A DNA stretch of 64,000 nt from Hyunsoonleella aestuarii (lineage in GTDB: Bacteria > Bacteroidota > Bacteroidia > Flavobacteriales > Flavobacteriaceae), in assembly GCF_006148925.1 (NCBI RefSeq), contig NZ_VAWB01000001.1, positions 130,001 to 194,000 of the forward strand, in the 5' to 3' direction. Under the pieces are notes generated by a model. The model did not search any database and had not been told where the DNA came from. It worked only from the letters and a program-made list of their open reading frames with translations. This document shows, piece by piece, positions 27,376 through 35,707 of the stretch. A program made the position numbers and the translations under genes. Every line of letters begins with the position of its first letter. Position 1 is the stretch's first letter.

Positions 27376-27684
27376 TTATCTCCAACGCTGGTCATTTTCT
27401 TCCTGGTCCATAAATTCTTGTAACTTACGTTCTTCCCATCGGCGTCCTAAAAAGCCATCATGCACAAATACTTGATAAGCATGCAGACCTAGACCTATAC
27501 CCCAGCCTCCTAATGGGAACCAAAACCATTGAAACCCCCATGATGTTTTATAATTTATAAATGTCAATAAAGGAATAACCAAACAATAGGTTACAAGATT
27601 GTAATAAAATCCCTTTATATCCTCTACCCTTTTTCGGGCTCTTTCATATTTACTATCTATTTTTGTAATAGGTAATTTTTCCAT
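27376..27684 (-). CDS. 2TM domain protein, proximal copy
   Basis: A 102-residue 2TM protein very similar to the C-terminal 85 residues of the kinase encoded 12 nt upstream. Shared strings include IKGFYY/LKGFYY, FINYKTSW, FQWFWFP and a WEERK/WEKRK tail, and both end in a D(Q/K)RW-type sequence. It has two membrane segments (about 30-48 and 55-75) with both ends predicted in the cytosol. A recent duplication of the kinase C-terminal module (or its origin) is likely. Confidence 0.88.
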   Translation of the reverse strand: MEKLPITKIDSKYERARKRVEDIKGFYYNLVTYCLVIPLLTFINYKTSWGFQWFWFPLGGWGIGLGLHAYQVFVHDGFLGRRWEERKLQEFMDQEENDQRWR

Positions 27685-27696
27685 AATTTCTAATTG

Positions 27697-29037
27697 TTAA
27701 TTCCAACGTTTGTCATCTTCGTCACGCATAAATTGTTCTATTTTTCGCTTTTCCCAGTTTCTACCAAAAGCTCCATCGTTTACAAATACTCTAAATGCTT
27801 GAATAGCCAAACCTAGGGCCCAACCAAACATTGGAAACCAAAACCATTGAAAATGCCACGAAGTTTTGTAATTAATAAATATTAAAAATGGTATTACTAA
27901 GCAATAGGAAATAAGGCTGTAATAAAATCCTTTTAGTTCATCTACATAACTGCGTGCACGTAAATAACTATCATCCATTATTGTTGGTGATTGTGTTCTC
28001 ATAAATGATACTTGTTTTGTCAGCATAGGTATAGCTACCATAAACTTATTAACGGATTTACTTATGTCCATTTTTCTATCCGTTAATAGCCTATAGCGCT
28101 CCATAATATTGCTTAAACCAACACCGCTACTTTTTTTAACTATTTGCTTTGGTTGCAAATTATTTTCTACAACCAGAAAATTATCATCTTCATAAATTTT
28201 TATTTGTAAAGGTTTATTTGATGTTACCATATTGTGTTTCACAGCATTCTCTAACAAAAGTTGTAACGATAATGGCACAACTCTACTTTCTGGGTTTTGG
28301 GCTTTTGCGGGCATACTAAAAACGATGCTATCTTCAAACCTCATCTTTAATAGTGACATGTATGTTTTTGCAAATTGTAATTCTTCATCAACTGTTACCA
28401 ATTCTTTGCTTTTTTGTTCTAAAACATAACGATAAACTTTAGATAACGATGTTGTAAACTGTTGAGCATTTTCTGGATTTTCCTCAATTAAGCTTGTTAA
28501 AACATTTAGACTATTAAATAGAAAATGTGGATCTAGCTGGTTTTTTAAGGCATCAAACTTGGCGCTGGCAGTACCTGCAATTACTTTCTGTTCTTTTATT
28601 TTATTTTGTTGATACTTATTATAAAAGTAAATAACATAGAAAACACTTACTATTGATAGTGTAATCCATAATCCAAATTGATAGTTTTCAAACTTTTCCT
28701 GAGCTAAGAAACCTTCAAAAGTGCTTCCAAAATAAACTACAGAAGTGAATGCCCTCAACATGAATAAACCAACAAGGGTAATACCAACACATCCTAAAAC
28801 ACCTATTAAAATTCGCTTTGCAGTATCATTTTTTCTCCAATGACGCTTCTCCAAATAATCAAAAAAATACATATTGGAATAACCAAGTACAAAAGAATAT
28901 AACTGATAAAAGCCCATTTCAATTAATAACTCTTTAGCACTATTGAATTGAAATCCATCGGAAAGTAAATTGCCTATTACAAAGACAAATATTCCAATAA
29001 CAACAGTGATAACAATTTTTTTAATTGAATTACGCAT
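27697..29037 (-). CDS. LytS-type sensor histidine kinase with C-terminal 2TM domain
   Basis: A 446-residue membrane kinase with four N-terminal membrane segments (about 8-25, 42-58, 76-98, 122-140). A His_kinase domain follows with LDPHFLFNSLNVL (phospho-accepting H171), the N-box LLLENAVKHN (about 270) and G-box SGVGLSNIMERY (about 310). A third module (about 360-446) is a complete 2TM domain, almost a copy of the separate protein encoded next. Classical LytS kinases stop after the ATPase domain, so the C-terminal 2TM is an addition that brings a second membrane anchor. The likely partner is the LytTR regulator at 26234. Confidence 0.93.
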   Translation of the reverse strand: MRNSIKKIVITVVIGIFVFVIGNLLSDGFQFNSAKELLIEMGFYQLYSFVLGYSNMYFFDYLEKRHWRKNDTAKRILIGVLGCVGITLVGLFMLRAFTSVVYFGSTFEGFLAQEKFENYQFGLWITLSIVSVFYVIYFYNKYQQNKIKEQKVIAGTASAKFDALKNQLDPHFLFNSLNVLTSLIEENPENAQQFTTSLSKVYRYVLEQKSKELVTVDEELQFAKTYMSLLKMRFEDSIVFSMPAKAQNPESRVVPLSLQLLLENAVKHNMVTSNKPLQIKIYEDDNFLVVENNLQPKQIVKKSSGVGLSNIMERYRLLTDRKMDISKSVNKFMVAIPMLTKQVSFMRTQSPTIMDDSYLRARSYVDELKGFYYSLISYCLVIPFLIFINYKTSWHFQWFWFPMFGWALGLAIQAFRVFVNDGAFGRNWEKRKIEQFMRDEDDKRWN

Positions 29038-29054
29038 GAGTTTAATTTAGTTGA

Positions 29055-29675
29055 TTACTTCCCGCAAGATTCCAATATCATAATGGTACGATCTTTTCCC
29101 CAATTAGGATGAAAAGGTGTTTCTGGTTTAAAGTTAGCAAAAAGTTCTACGGCTTTTTCTAAATCTTTACAATATGGTGTGACATCTTGTCCAAAAAAGC
29201 GAGCACTTCCCATATTCCATTCGGCGTTGCAATAAACAACTCTAGGATTATCTGGTGCAAGTGCTTTGGCTTTTGTATATAGCTCAACCACTTTAGGCGA
29301 CAATGTCATCCCGTAAGTAGCTCCATCATAGGCCACCCAAGCGGTATGCAATAAGGCTTGTAGCACTAAAATTTCGGCATTGTCTTGACTAATTGCAGTA
29401 GCGTCGTTAATTAAGTCCTGGGCTTTTTTTAATTGAGCACTTAGCTTTTGTTCATCTTTTTCTCCAAAACTTGATGTGATATTTACTTGTGCAGCATAGT
29501 AAGCAGGCAACCAATTATCGTTTTCAGCATTGGCAATACGTTCAAATAAATTAGCTGCTTCAATTGGATTGCTACCCCAAAGCTCGAAAGCTTTTTGCAT
29601 ACCCTTTTCATAATTAGACTGAGCGCTTACCAATCCAGAAAATAAAAGTGTTACAATGATAATTAAATGTTTCAT
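29055..29675 (-). CDS. Exported TPR-like protein of unknown function
   Basis: A 206-residue protein with a signal peptide (KHLIIIVTLLFSGLVSAQS) and a helical mature part. The segments NPIEAANLFERIANAEN, PAYYAAQVNITSS, ILVLQALLHTAWVAYDGATYG and AKALAPDNPRVVYCNAEWNMG look like tetratricopeptide-type repeats. It is first in the minus-strand unit with the LytS/2TM/LytTR genes, 17 nt before the kinase. It may be a periplasmic partner of the sensor (inference from position only). Confidence 0.75.
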   Translation of the reverse strand: MKHLIIIVTLLFSGLVSAQSNYEKGMQKAFELWGSNPIEAANLFERIANAENDNWLPAYYAAQVNITSSFGEKDEQKLSAQLKKAQDLINDATAISQDNAEILVLQALLHTAWVAYDGATYGMTLSPKVVELYTKAKALAPDNPRVVYCNAEWNMGSARFFGQDVTPYCKDLEKAVELFANFKPETPFHPNWGKDRTIMILESCGK

Positions 29676-29780
29676 GATTATTTATTTTAAATTATGATGC
29701 AAATATCTTCATGAAACATAACATTTTAAAAATCATATTACCCAACTGTTATATTTTGAAGATGAAATGTTATAAAAATA

Positions 29781-29818
29781 AATAAAGTCAAGTAATTAAT
29801 AGATTACTTGACTTTATT
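29781..29818. terminator. Long perfect hairpin after tonB, probable bidirectional terminator
   Basis: A perfect 16-bp stem (29781-29796 with 29803-29818) and 6-nt loop lie 22 nt after the tonB stop. On the minus strand it is followed by a T-rich stretch. No other inverted repeat in the window has such a long perfect stem. Confidence 0.7.
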
Positions 29819-29839
29819 ATTGCTTTTAAAATCTTAATG

Positions 29840-30565
29840 CTAGCCTTCATGAAACTTAAAGAATATAGGCACAGCATAAGCCACTTTAACTGGTCTTCCT
29901 CGTTGCTTACCAGGTTTCATTTTGGGCAATAAGCCTATAATACGTTCAGCTTCTCTTTCTAATATTTTATCTGGTCCTCTCGATCGGATACCTGTAACAT
30001 GCCCTTTTGTATCAATAACAAATATTACAGAAACCCGTCCTTGCAATTGCAAATCTAAAGCTGTTTGTGGATAGTTAAAATTCTTAAGTACGTGAGCTTG
30101 AATTTTTTCTTGAAAACATGCTTTTTTTTCACTTCTAGATTTTCCTTCACAACCAGGAAAAACAGGTACATCTTCAATAACTGCAAAGGCAACTTCTACC
30201 TCTTCCTCTACTTCTTCAACTTCTACATCGCTTACAGCAACTACTTCCTTAATAGCATCATCTTGCGCTATTTCTGTACTTTCAATAATGGTTTCCTCAA
30301 CCTCTTCAATATCCTCTACAATTTCTATGGACTCACTTACAACCGCTGGTGGCGGAGGTGGTGGCGGGGTATTAACATTTATAATGGGTATTTCTTCATC
30401 AGCTTCGGCCTCTACATTTAAAATATCCATTGCAATATCACTCTTTTCATAGGTCTTATGCTCTAGTGCTTGCCAGGAAAGAAACAACATGACATTCAAA
30501 CCTATTGCAAAATAGAGACTGCTATTGCGACCTATCTCAATCTCTGGGTTCTTTTTTGGTATCAT
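29840..30565 (-). CDS. TonB energy-transducing protein
   Basis: A 241-residue TonB protein that couples the inner-membrane proton gradient to outer-membrane receptors. It has one N-terminal membrane segment (about 16-33) and a short proline run (NTPPPPPPPAVV, about 65-76). A long acidic linker of repeated Glu/Val (about 78-130) replaces the usual Pro/Lys linker. The C-terminal TonB domain (about 150-240) contains the PVFPGCEG...FQEKI element common in Bacteroidota and the FVIDTKGHV...PKMKPGKQ(R)GRPVKVAY strand pair. No exbB or exbD is adjacent. It lies 109 nt after a TonB receptor gene, so a functional link is possible. Confidence 0.92.
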   Translation of the reverse strand: MIPKKNPEIEIGRNSSLYFAIGLNVMLFLSWQALEHKTYEKSDIAMDILNVEAEADEEIPIINVNTPPPPPPPAVVSESIEIVEDIEEVEETIIESTEIAQDDAIKEVVAVSDVEVEEVEEEVEVAFAVIEDVPVFPGCEGKSRSEKKACFQEKIQAHVLKNFNYPQTALDLQLQGRVSVIFVIDTKGHVTGIRSRGPDKILEREAERIIGLLPKMKPGKQRGRPVKVAYAVPIFFKFHEG

Positions 30566-30674
30566 GACTCTAATATTTATACATTAAAATTATTAGAAAT
30601 CAGGATAAATAACTATGATAATTGTCATGTGATCCACAAGACTATTACATCTAAAAAAAAGAAGCTGATTTTTA

Positions 30675-32828
30675 TTATAAATTATCCAGTTGATTGCTCT
30701 TCTTATCTTCACTAATAGTCCAAAAGAAACCTACAAAGAAGAATTGATCTGTGGCAGGTCTTAAGGCACGCCTGTCAAAGTTTCCATTCATATTAGGAGA
30801 ATTGGCATACTGATAACCATTAACATTCTTAAAACCTAAAACGTTATTTATTGAAGCATACAAAATCTTTTGAGGGCTTAATAAGTAAGACCAATTGACA
30901 CTTAAACTATTAAAGCTTTTAGTTTTACTGTTCAAAAAACCCTCTTCATATGGGTTTGTATAGGTACGACCAGAAGCATAAGCATAACTAAAACCAACTT
31001 GACTGCGCCAATTGTTTATCCAATATTTTCCTACTACAGATAAGTTATGAGGATTAGCAAAATTAGGTTGAGCTTTTTCAGGGAAGTTATTGTATTCTCG
31101 CTTTGTATCCAACAATGAATAACTCACCCAATAGTCAACATTTTTAATGCTTTTACTATCCCGCCAAAAGAAGTCGATACCCATTGCATAGCCAGTCCCG
31201 TCATTACTAAACGTGCTATTAAAATCTGGAAATTCGTCACTAAACTTTACAAGATTGTCATACTTTTTATAATAAGCTTCGGCTCTAAATATTTTTCGAT
31301 CCTGATTATACTGATAATTAAAAATGTAATGTGATGTGTTTTGCGATTTTAAATCTTGATTGAATTTTAAAACATTACTCGAAGGGTTTTGGTAGAAATT
31401 ACCATAAGCTAATGATATTTGACTTTTTTCTGAAGTCTTATATGCCAACGAAAACCTTGGGGCTAAATTAAACGCTTTAAATAATTCGCTATATTCACCT
31501 CTTACACCCGTCTTGAATGCTAAACTTTTTGAGATAAAAATATCTGCTTCAGCAAAAACAGCCGCAATATTATTGTTATAACCATACTTAGCATCGGTAA
31601 TTGTTAAGTCGTTAAAATTTTCTTGAAAATCTGTTGCAAAATATTCTGCTCCAAAATATAATTTGAATCTATTACTAACACGATTCTTAAACTTTAACTT
31701 CGTATGAACGGAATTTTCTGTGTCTTTTATCGCAAGATCTCCAACATTAAACTTATTTTTAGCATGAGTATAACTAAACCCTCCCATAACAGACCAGTTA
31801 TCATTTAAAACGCCTTGATATGACCCGTTAAAATAGAGATTGTTATTATTTAGCTTAAAATAAAGACCATCTTCATTATTAATATCTTCTTGAATCAATT
31901 CAAAATTTGTTGCGTCAAAAGCACCGTAGAGTTTTATTAAACCAGTATTGGTTTTTTTTCTAAAAACAGCCTCTCCAGATGCTGTTTCAAAAGGTTCTAT
32001 CCAATCATTTCTATTAGTAAAAATGGAATTGTAAGGTGCTAAATTTATGTAGGATGCATTTACACTCACAGAGCTTTTCTCCCATTTTTGCGTATTTCCT
32101 AAAGTAGCACCAACACTCATAATACCGATATCTGTTTTTTCCTGATCTGGTTCATCAATCGTATTAAGTAACAAAACACTTGAAAGGGCTTGCCCAAATT
32201 CAGCGGAATAGCCTCCAGTAGAAAACGTTATCCCATCAAATAGAAATGGAGAATAACGCCCTCTGGTAGGTGCATTATTGGTGGTTGGAGAATAAGGTGT
32301 AAATACACGGATTCCATCTATAAAAATTTGGGTTTCATTAGCGTCTCCTCCTCTTACAAACAAACGACCATCTTCGGCTACTGTAGTTGTTCCTGGCAAG
32401 GTTTGCAACGCTCCTACAAAATCGCCTAATGCACTTGCAGTTGTTACAACATCTAAAGGTTTTAAAACATTTACCTTACTATTATCTCCTGCTTGAAATG
32501 TTCCTGCTGATAACACAACAGCATCTAAAGTATTAACGTCTTCACGAAGTTTAATCTTTAAATCAGTCATAAAAGTCACATCTCCTGCCATTGTAAAAGT
32601 TTCATACGACAGAAAAGAAACTAGTAGTATTTGACTTCCCGTTTCATCAGTTTTAAAGGAAAATTGGCCATTTTCATCAGTTGTCCCTCCATCGTAAGTG
32701 CCTTCCAAATAAACATTAGCTCCTATAATTAACTCATTTTTGGTGTTGGTAACAGTTCCTGAGATTACGGTTTGAGCACCTATCCAACTAGAGGTTAAAA
32801 CAAAGATAATTAGTAATTGATTTTTCAT
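30675..32828 (-). CDS. TonB-dependent receptor with carboxypeptidase-regulatory-like domain
   Basis: A 717-residue outer-membrane receptor: signal peptide (about 1-18), beta-sandwich regulatory-like domain (about 20-95), plug (about 110-215, with GRLFVRGGDANETQIFIDGIRV) and a C-terminal barrel ending in QFFFVGFFWTIS followed by about ten polar residues. The plug's LQTLPGTTTVAEDG segment is typical of the group without a SusD partner. The ligand is unknown. It ends 109 nt before the tonB gene in the same direction. Confidence 0.92.
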   Translation of the reverse strand: MKNQLLIIFVLTSSWIGAQTVISGTVTNTKNELIIGANVYLEGTYDGGTTDENGQFSFKTDETGSQILLVSFLSYETFTMAGDVTFMTDLKIKLREDVNTLDAVVLSAGTFQAGDNSKVNVLKPLDVVTTASALGDFVGALQTLPGTTTVAEDGRLFVRGGDANETQIFIDGIRVFTPYSPTTNNAPTRGRYSPFLFDGITFSTGGYSAEFGQALSSVLLLNTIDEPDQEKTDIGIMSVGATLGNTQKWEKSSVSVNASYINLAPYNSIFTNRNDWIEPFETASGEAVFRKKTNTGLIKLYGAFDATNFELIQEDINNEDGLYFKLNNNNLYFNGSYQGVLNDNWSVMGGFSYTHAKNKFNVGDLAIKDTENSVHTKLKFKNRVSNRFKLYFGAEYFATDFQENFNDLTITDAKYGYNNNIAAVFAEADIFISKSLAFKTGVRGEYSELFKAFNLAPRFSLAYKTSEKSQISLAYGNFYQNPSSNVLKFNQDLKSQNTSHYIFNYQYNQDRKIFRAEAYYKKYDNLVKFSDEFPDFNSTFSNDGTGYAMGIDFFWRDSKSIKNVDYWVSYSLLDTKREYNNFPEKAQPNFANPHNLSVVGKYWINNWRSQVGFSYAYASGRTYTNPYEEGFLNSKTKSFNSLSVNWSYLLSPQKILYASINNVLGFKNVNGYQYANSPNMNGNFDRRALRPATDQFFFVGFFWTISEDKKSNQLDNL

Positions 32829-32944
32829 TTCTTAGATTTTTGTCTGTTCAATTTTTGATGAAGCAAATGTGCAACAGAAGTTTTAAGACAAAAATTTCAA
32901 ATGACTGAACTGTAAAATATTTATGATGAATTGCATTTTTTAAA

Positions 32945-32976
32945 CAAAAAAAATCCCGAGCCTTGGCCTGGGATTT
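32945..32976 (-). terminator. Terminator of the ferredoxin gene
   Basis: AAATCCC and GGGATTT form the base of a G+C-rich hairpin (with partial inner pairing GGCC/GGCT), followed on the minus strand by TTTTTTT. It is 21 nt after the ferredoxin stop. Confidence 0.8.
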
Positions 32977-32997
32977 GTATATCTTAAATAAAGTAGA

Positions 32998-33351
32998 CTA
33001 CCCTTCTGGGTGCATAAATCGTTGTTTAGCTAAAAGTTCTTCTTCTGTTTCAACAACATCCTCATCTGGTACACAACAATCTACAGGACAAACAGCGGCA
33101 CATTGGGGTTCGTCATGAAAACCCTTACATTCCGTACATTTATCTGGTACAATATAATAAAGCTCGTCACTTATTGGTTCTTGGGCTTCTTCTGCATCTA
33201 CTTCGTTTCCATTTGTTAAGACAACTGTTCCTTCTAAACTAGTTCCATCTTTATAGCGCCAATCATCGGCACCTTCATATATTGCAGTATTTGGGCACTC
33301 TGGTTCACAAGCACCACAATTTATACATTCGTCTGTTATAATAATTGCCAT
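32998..33351 (-). CDS. 2[4Fe-4S] ferredoxin
   Basis: A 117-residue electron carrier. The first cluster motif is [12 protein letters not shown] (about 9-20). The second is split by a long insert, as in the 'YfhL/Alvin' type: [21 protein letters not shown] (about 73-93). The acidic insert (about 24-70) and acidic tail are typical of Bacteroidota ferredoxins annotated as '4Fe-4S dicluster'. It is divergent from the acyl-CoA reductase gene and shares an overlapping promoter region with it. It may supply electrons to an unknown cytosolic enzyme. Confidence 0.93.
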   Translation of the reverse strand: MAIIITDECINCGACEPECPNTAIYEGADDWRYKDGTSLEGTVVLTNGNEVDAEEAQEPISDELYYIVPDKCTECKGFHDEPQCAAVCPVDCCVPDEDVVETEEELLAKQRFMHPEG

Positions 33352-33412
33352 AGCGTATTTTTCTTTCTAACTTTGCAGTCGCAAAAATAAAGCCAAAACC
33401 ATTCATAACCAA
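33345..33412. promoter_or_regulatory. Overlapping divergent promoters for ferredoxin and acyl-CoA reductase
   Basis: Rightward: TTG 33345-33347, 20 nt, TAACTTTG 33368-33375. Leftward: TTG 33412-33410, 20 nt, TATTTTTG 33389-33382. Both match the Bacteroidota consensus with the same spacing, and the two -7 boxes face each other 6 nt apart. The rightward -33 lies inside the first codons of the ferredoxin gene. Predicted starts (near 33382 and 33375) mean the two polymerases would compete for the same DNA. Confidence 0.65.
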
Positions 33413-33419
33413 ATTACGG

Positions 33420-34478
33420 ATGCAATTACAAGAAAGAATTGATGCTTTTATAAAATTAGGAGATTTTTTACGGCAATTCTCTAATGAAGTCATCCAAAAA
33501 AATGATAAAGTTGAACATAATGACATCTTCTTCAATGGCTTTAAACATCAACTAAAAATAGCCGAAGAACACAATGGATGGTTTACCCAAGAGAATATTC
33601 AATTCGCTTTAAAATCTTGGGCAGATACTTTGAATAAAGAGAACATAGACACTTGGCTCGGAGCTTATAATTTTGCAATTATAGACTCAAAATTAGTAGC
33701 CATTATCATGGCTGGCAATATTCCTTTAGTTGGATTTCATGATTATTTATCGGTTTTAATCTCAGGGCATCATGTTTTGGTTAAGCAATCTTCAAACGAC
33801 AAACACGTACTGCCATATTTATCAAAATATCTAGAGCATGTAGAACCTCAGTTTAAAGGAAAAATAAAGTTTACTGCTGAAAAAGTTGAAAACTTCGATG
33901 CAGTCATTGCAACAGGCAGTAATAATACAGCTCGCTATTTTGAATATTATTTTAAAGGAAAGCCTTCTATAATAAGAAAGAGCAGAAACTCTGTAGCTGT
34001 TCTCACTGGAAATGAAACTCATAAAGATTTAAAAAACCTTTCGGAAGATATTTTTAGATATTACGGTTTAGGCTGCAGAAATGTTTCCAAACTTTTTGTT
34101 CCAAAAGATTATAAATTCGATGCCTTTTTTGAAGCCATGTATCACTGGCATCCTATTATTGAAAAAGCGAAGTACGCCAATAATTATGACTATAATAAAG
34201 CGGTATACTTAATGAGTGAATTTGATATGCTTGAAAATGGATTCTTTATGATTAAAGAAGACGAAAGTTATTCATCACCAATTGCTACCGTTTTTTATGA
34301 ACACTACGATAATTTGGATGAATTGAAAGAAAAAATTCAAGCTGATAAAGAACAAATTCAGTGTATTGTTTCTAAAGGTTTTATAGAAAGTGAAATCCCA
34401 TTTGGAAACACGCAAAAACCGCAACTTTGGGATTATGCGGATAGTGTCGATTCTATTAAATTTTTATTATCAATTTGA
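33420..34478 (+). CDS. Acyl-CoA reductase (LuxC-like)
   Basis: A 352-residue cytosolic protein of the LuxC/aldehyde-dehydrogenase-like superfamily, which in known members reduces fatty acyl-CoA to aldehyde with NADPH. Visible features are the IMAGNIPLVGFHDYLSVLISGH segment (about 97-118), the VIATGSNNTARYFEYYF strand-helix and the YGLGCRNVSKLFVP segment (about 213-226) containing the candidate active Cys. It is conserved upstream of serC-serA in Flavobacteriaceae. It shares a divergent promoter with ferredoxin. The true substrate is not known. Confidence 0.87.
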   Translation: MQLQERIDAFIKLGDFLRQFSNEVIQKNDKVEHNDIFFNGFKHQLKIAEEHNGWFTQENIQFALKSWADTLNKENIDTWLGAYNFAIIDSKLVAIIMAGNIPLVGFHDYLSVLISGHHVLVKQSSNDKHVLPYLSKYLEHVEPQFKGKIKFTAEKVENFDAVIATGSNNTARYFEYYFKGKPSIIRKSRNSVAVLTGNETHKDLKNLSEDIFRYYGLGCRNVSKLFVPKDYKFDAFFEAMYHWHPIIEKAKYANNYDYNKAVYLMSEFDMLENGFFMIKEDESYSSPIATVFYEHYDNLDELKEKIQADKEQIQCIVSKGFIESEIPFGNTQKPQLWDYADSVDSIKFLLSI

Positions 34479-34553
34479 CCAAAAAATTATTGAATTCTTA
34501 ACAAAAAATACTTAATTAATTAGGAACTTTGCATCTTTAAATTTTACTACAAA

Positions 34554-35618
34554 ATGAAGAAACATAACTTTAGTGCAGGACCATCTATATTACCCCCAGA
34601 GGTATTAATAAAAGCTTCTCAAGCTGTTGTCGACTTAGACGATAGCGGCTTATCTCTAATTGAAATTTCTCATAGAAGCAAAGCTTTTGTTGATATAATG
34701 GAGAAAGCTAGATCTTTGGCTTTAGAATTACTCGGTTTAGAAGGCAAAGGTTATAAAGCTTTATTTTTGCAAGGTGGTGCAAGCACTCAGTTTTTAATGG
34801 TTGCTCTTAATTTATTAGAGAAGAGAGCTGGATATTTAAATTCTGGAGCTTGGGCAGCAAAAGCCATTAAAGAAGCGAAAATTTATGACGACATTTACGA
34901 AGTTGGATCTTCAAAGGATGCAAATTATAATTACATTCCTAAGGGTTATGAAATCCCTGAGGATTATGATTATTTTCACTGTACTTCAAACAACACCATT
35001 TATGGTACTCAAATAAAATCATTTCCGAATTCACCAGTACCTATGGTGTGTGATATGAGTAGCGATATATTCTCTAGGACTTTAGATTTTTCTCAATTTG
35101 GAATTATTTATGCTGGTGCTCAAAAAAATATGGGACCTTCAGGAACTACTCTTGTTGTAGTTAAAGAAGATATCTTAGGAAAAGTATCTCGTAAGATTCC
35201 TTCGATGATGGACTACAAAGTACACATAGACAAAGGAAGTATGTTTAATACTCCACCAGTTTTTCCTGTTTACACTTCTATGCTAACTTTAGAATGGTTA
35301 AAGAACTTAGGCGGTATTGCTGCCATTGAAAAGGAAAATGAAAAGAAAGCTCGATTAATGTATTCTGAAATTGATTTGAACCCTTTATTTAAAGGATTTT
35401 CAGCAAAATCTGATCGCTCAAACATGAACGCTACATTTACATTAGAAAATGAAAATTTAAAAGACACTTTTGAAACCATGCTTAAAGAAGCAGGTATTAG
35501 TGGTGTAAATGGTCATCGTAGTGTTGGTGGATATAGAGCTTCTATGTACAATGCTATGCCTATTGACAGCGTAAAAGTATTGGTAGAAGTAATGAGTGAA
35601 TTAGAAAGTAAAGCATAA
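34554..35618 (+). CDS. serC: Phosphoserine aminotransferase
   Basis: PLP enzyme that makes 3-phosphoserine from 3-phosphohydroxypyruvate and glutamate. The 354 residues have the family start (KKHNFSAGPSILPPEVL), GGASTQFLMVALNLL, CDMSSDIFSR and the PLP lysine in YAGAQKNMGPSG (about residue 195). It is followed by serA, the preceding step of serine synthesis, after a 71-nt gap filled by a palindromic repeat. An ACTTTGC element lies about 25 nt upstream (a degenerate -7). Confidence 0.97.
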   Translation: MKKHNFSAGPSILPPEVLIKASQAVVDLDDSGLSLIEISHRSKAFVDIMEKARSLALELLGLEGKGYKALFLQGGASTQFLMVALNLLEKRAGYLNSGAWAAKAIKEAKIYDDIYEVGSSKDANYNYIPKGYEIPEDYDYFHCTSNNTIYGTQIKSFPNSPVPMVCDMSSDIFSRTLDFSQFGIIYAGAQKNMGPSGTTLVVVKEDILGKVSRKIPSMMDYKVHIDKGSMFNTPPVFPVYTSMLTLEWLKNLGGIAAIEKENEKKARLMYSEIDLNPLFKGFSAKSDRSNMNATFTLENENLKDTFETMLKEAGISGVNGHRSVGGYRASMYNAMPIDSVKVLVEVMSELESKA

Positions 35619-35629
35619 ATAAACTAAAG

Positions 35630-35694
35630 GTCATTCCAAGTGAAGTGTAGGAATCTCATAATAAGATTACCACGTCATACTTCTTAGCAATGAC
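35630..35694. repeat. Intergenic palindromic (REP-like) repeat between serC and serA
   Basis: The 65-bp element starts GTCATTCC and ends GCAATGAC. Its inner blocks are GTAGGAATCT (35646-35655) and AGATTACCACGTCAT (35664-35678), forming an imperfect inverted repeat. The halves resemble the 'GTCATTGCGAGGAG...CACGTGGCAATCT' type of dispersed intergenic repeats that I know from Bacteroidota genomes. Its last bases create an ATG (35690) in frame with serA. Confidence 0.6.
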
Positions 35695-35707
35695 AAACAA
35701 AAATAAA

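Noticed and set aside
30065-30421. Open frame of 118 codons on the plus strand opposite tonB
   Set aside because: It is the antisense of the Glu/Val- and Pro-rich TonB region; its Phe/Tyr/Trp-rich product is a composition artefact with no domain.
35690-35707. Upstream ATG for serA
   Set aside because: It is created by the end of the palindromic repeat and adds six polar residues before the normal family start.
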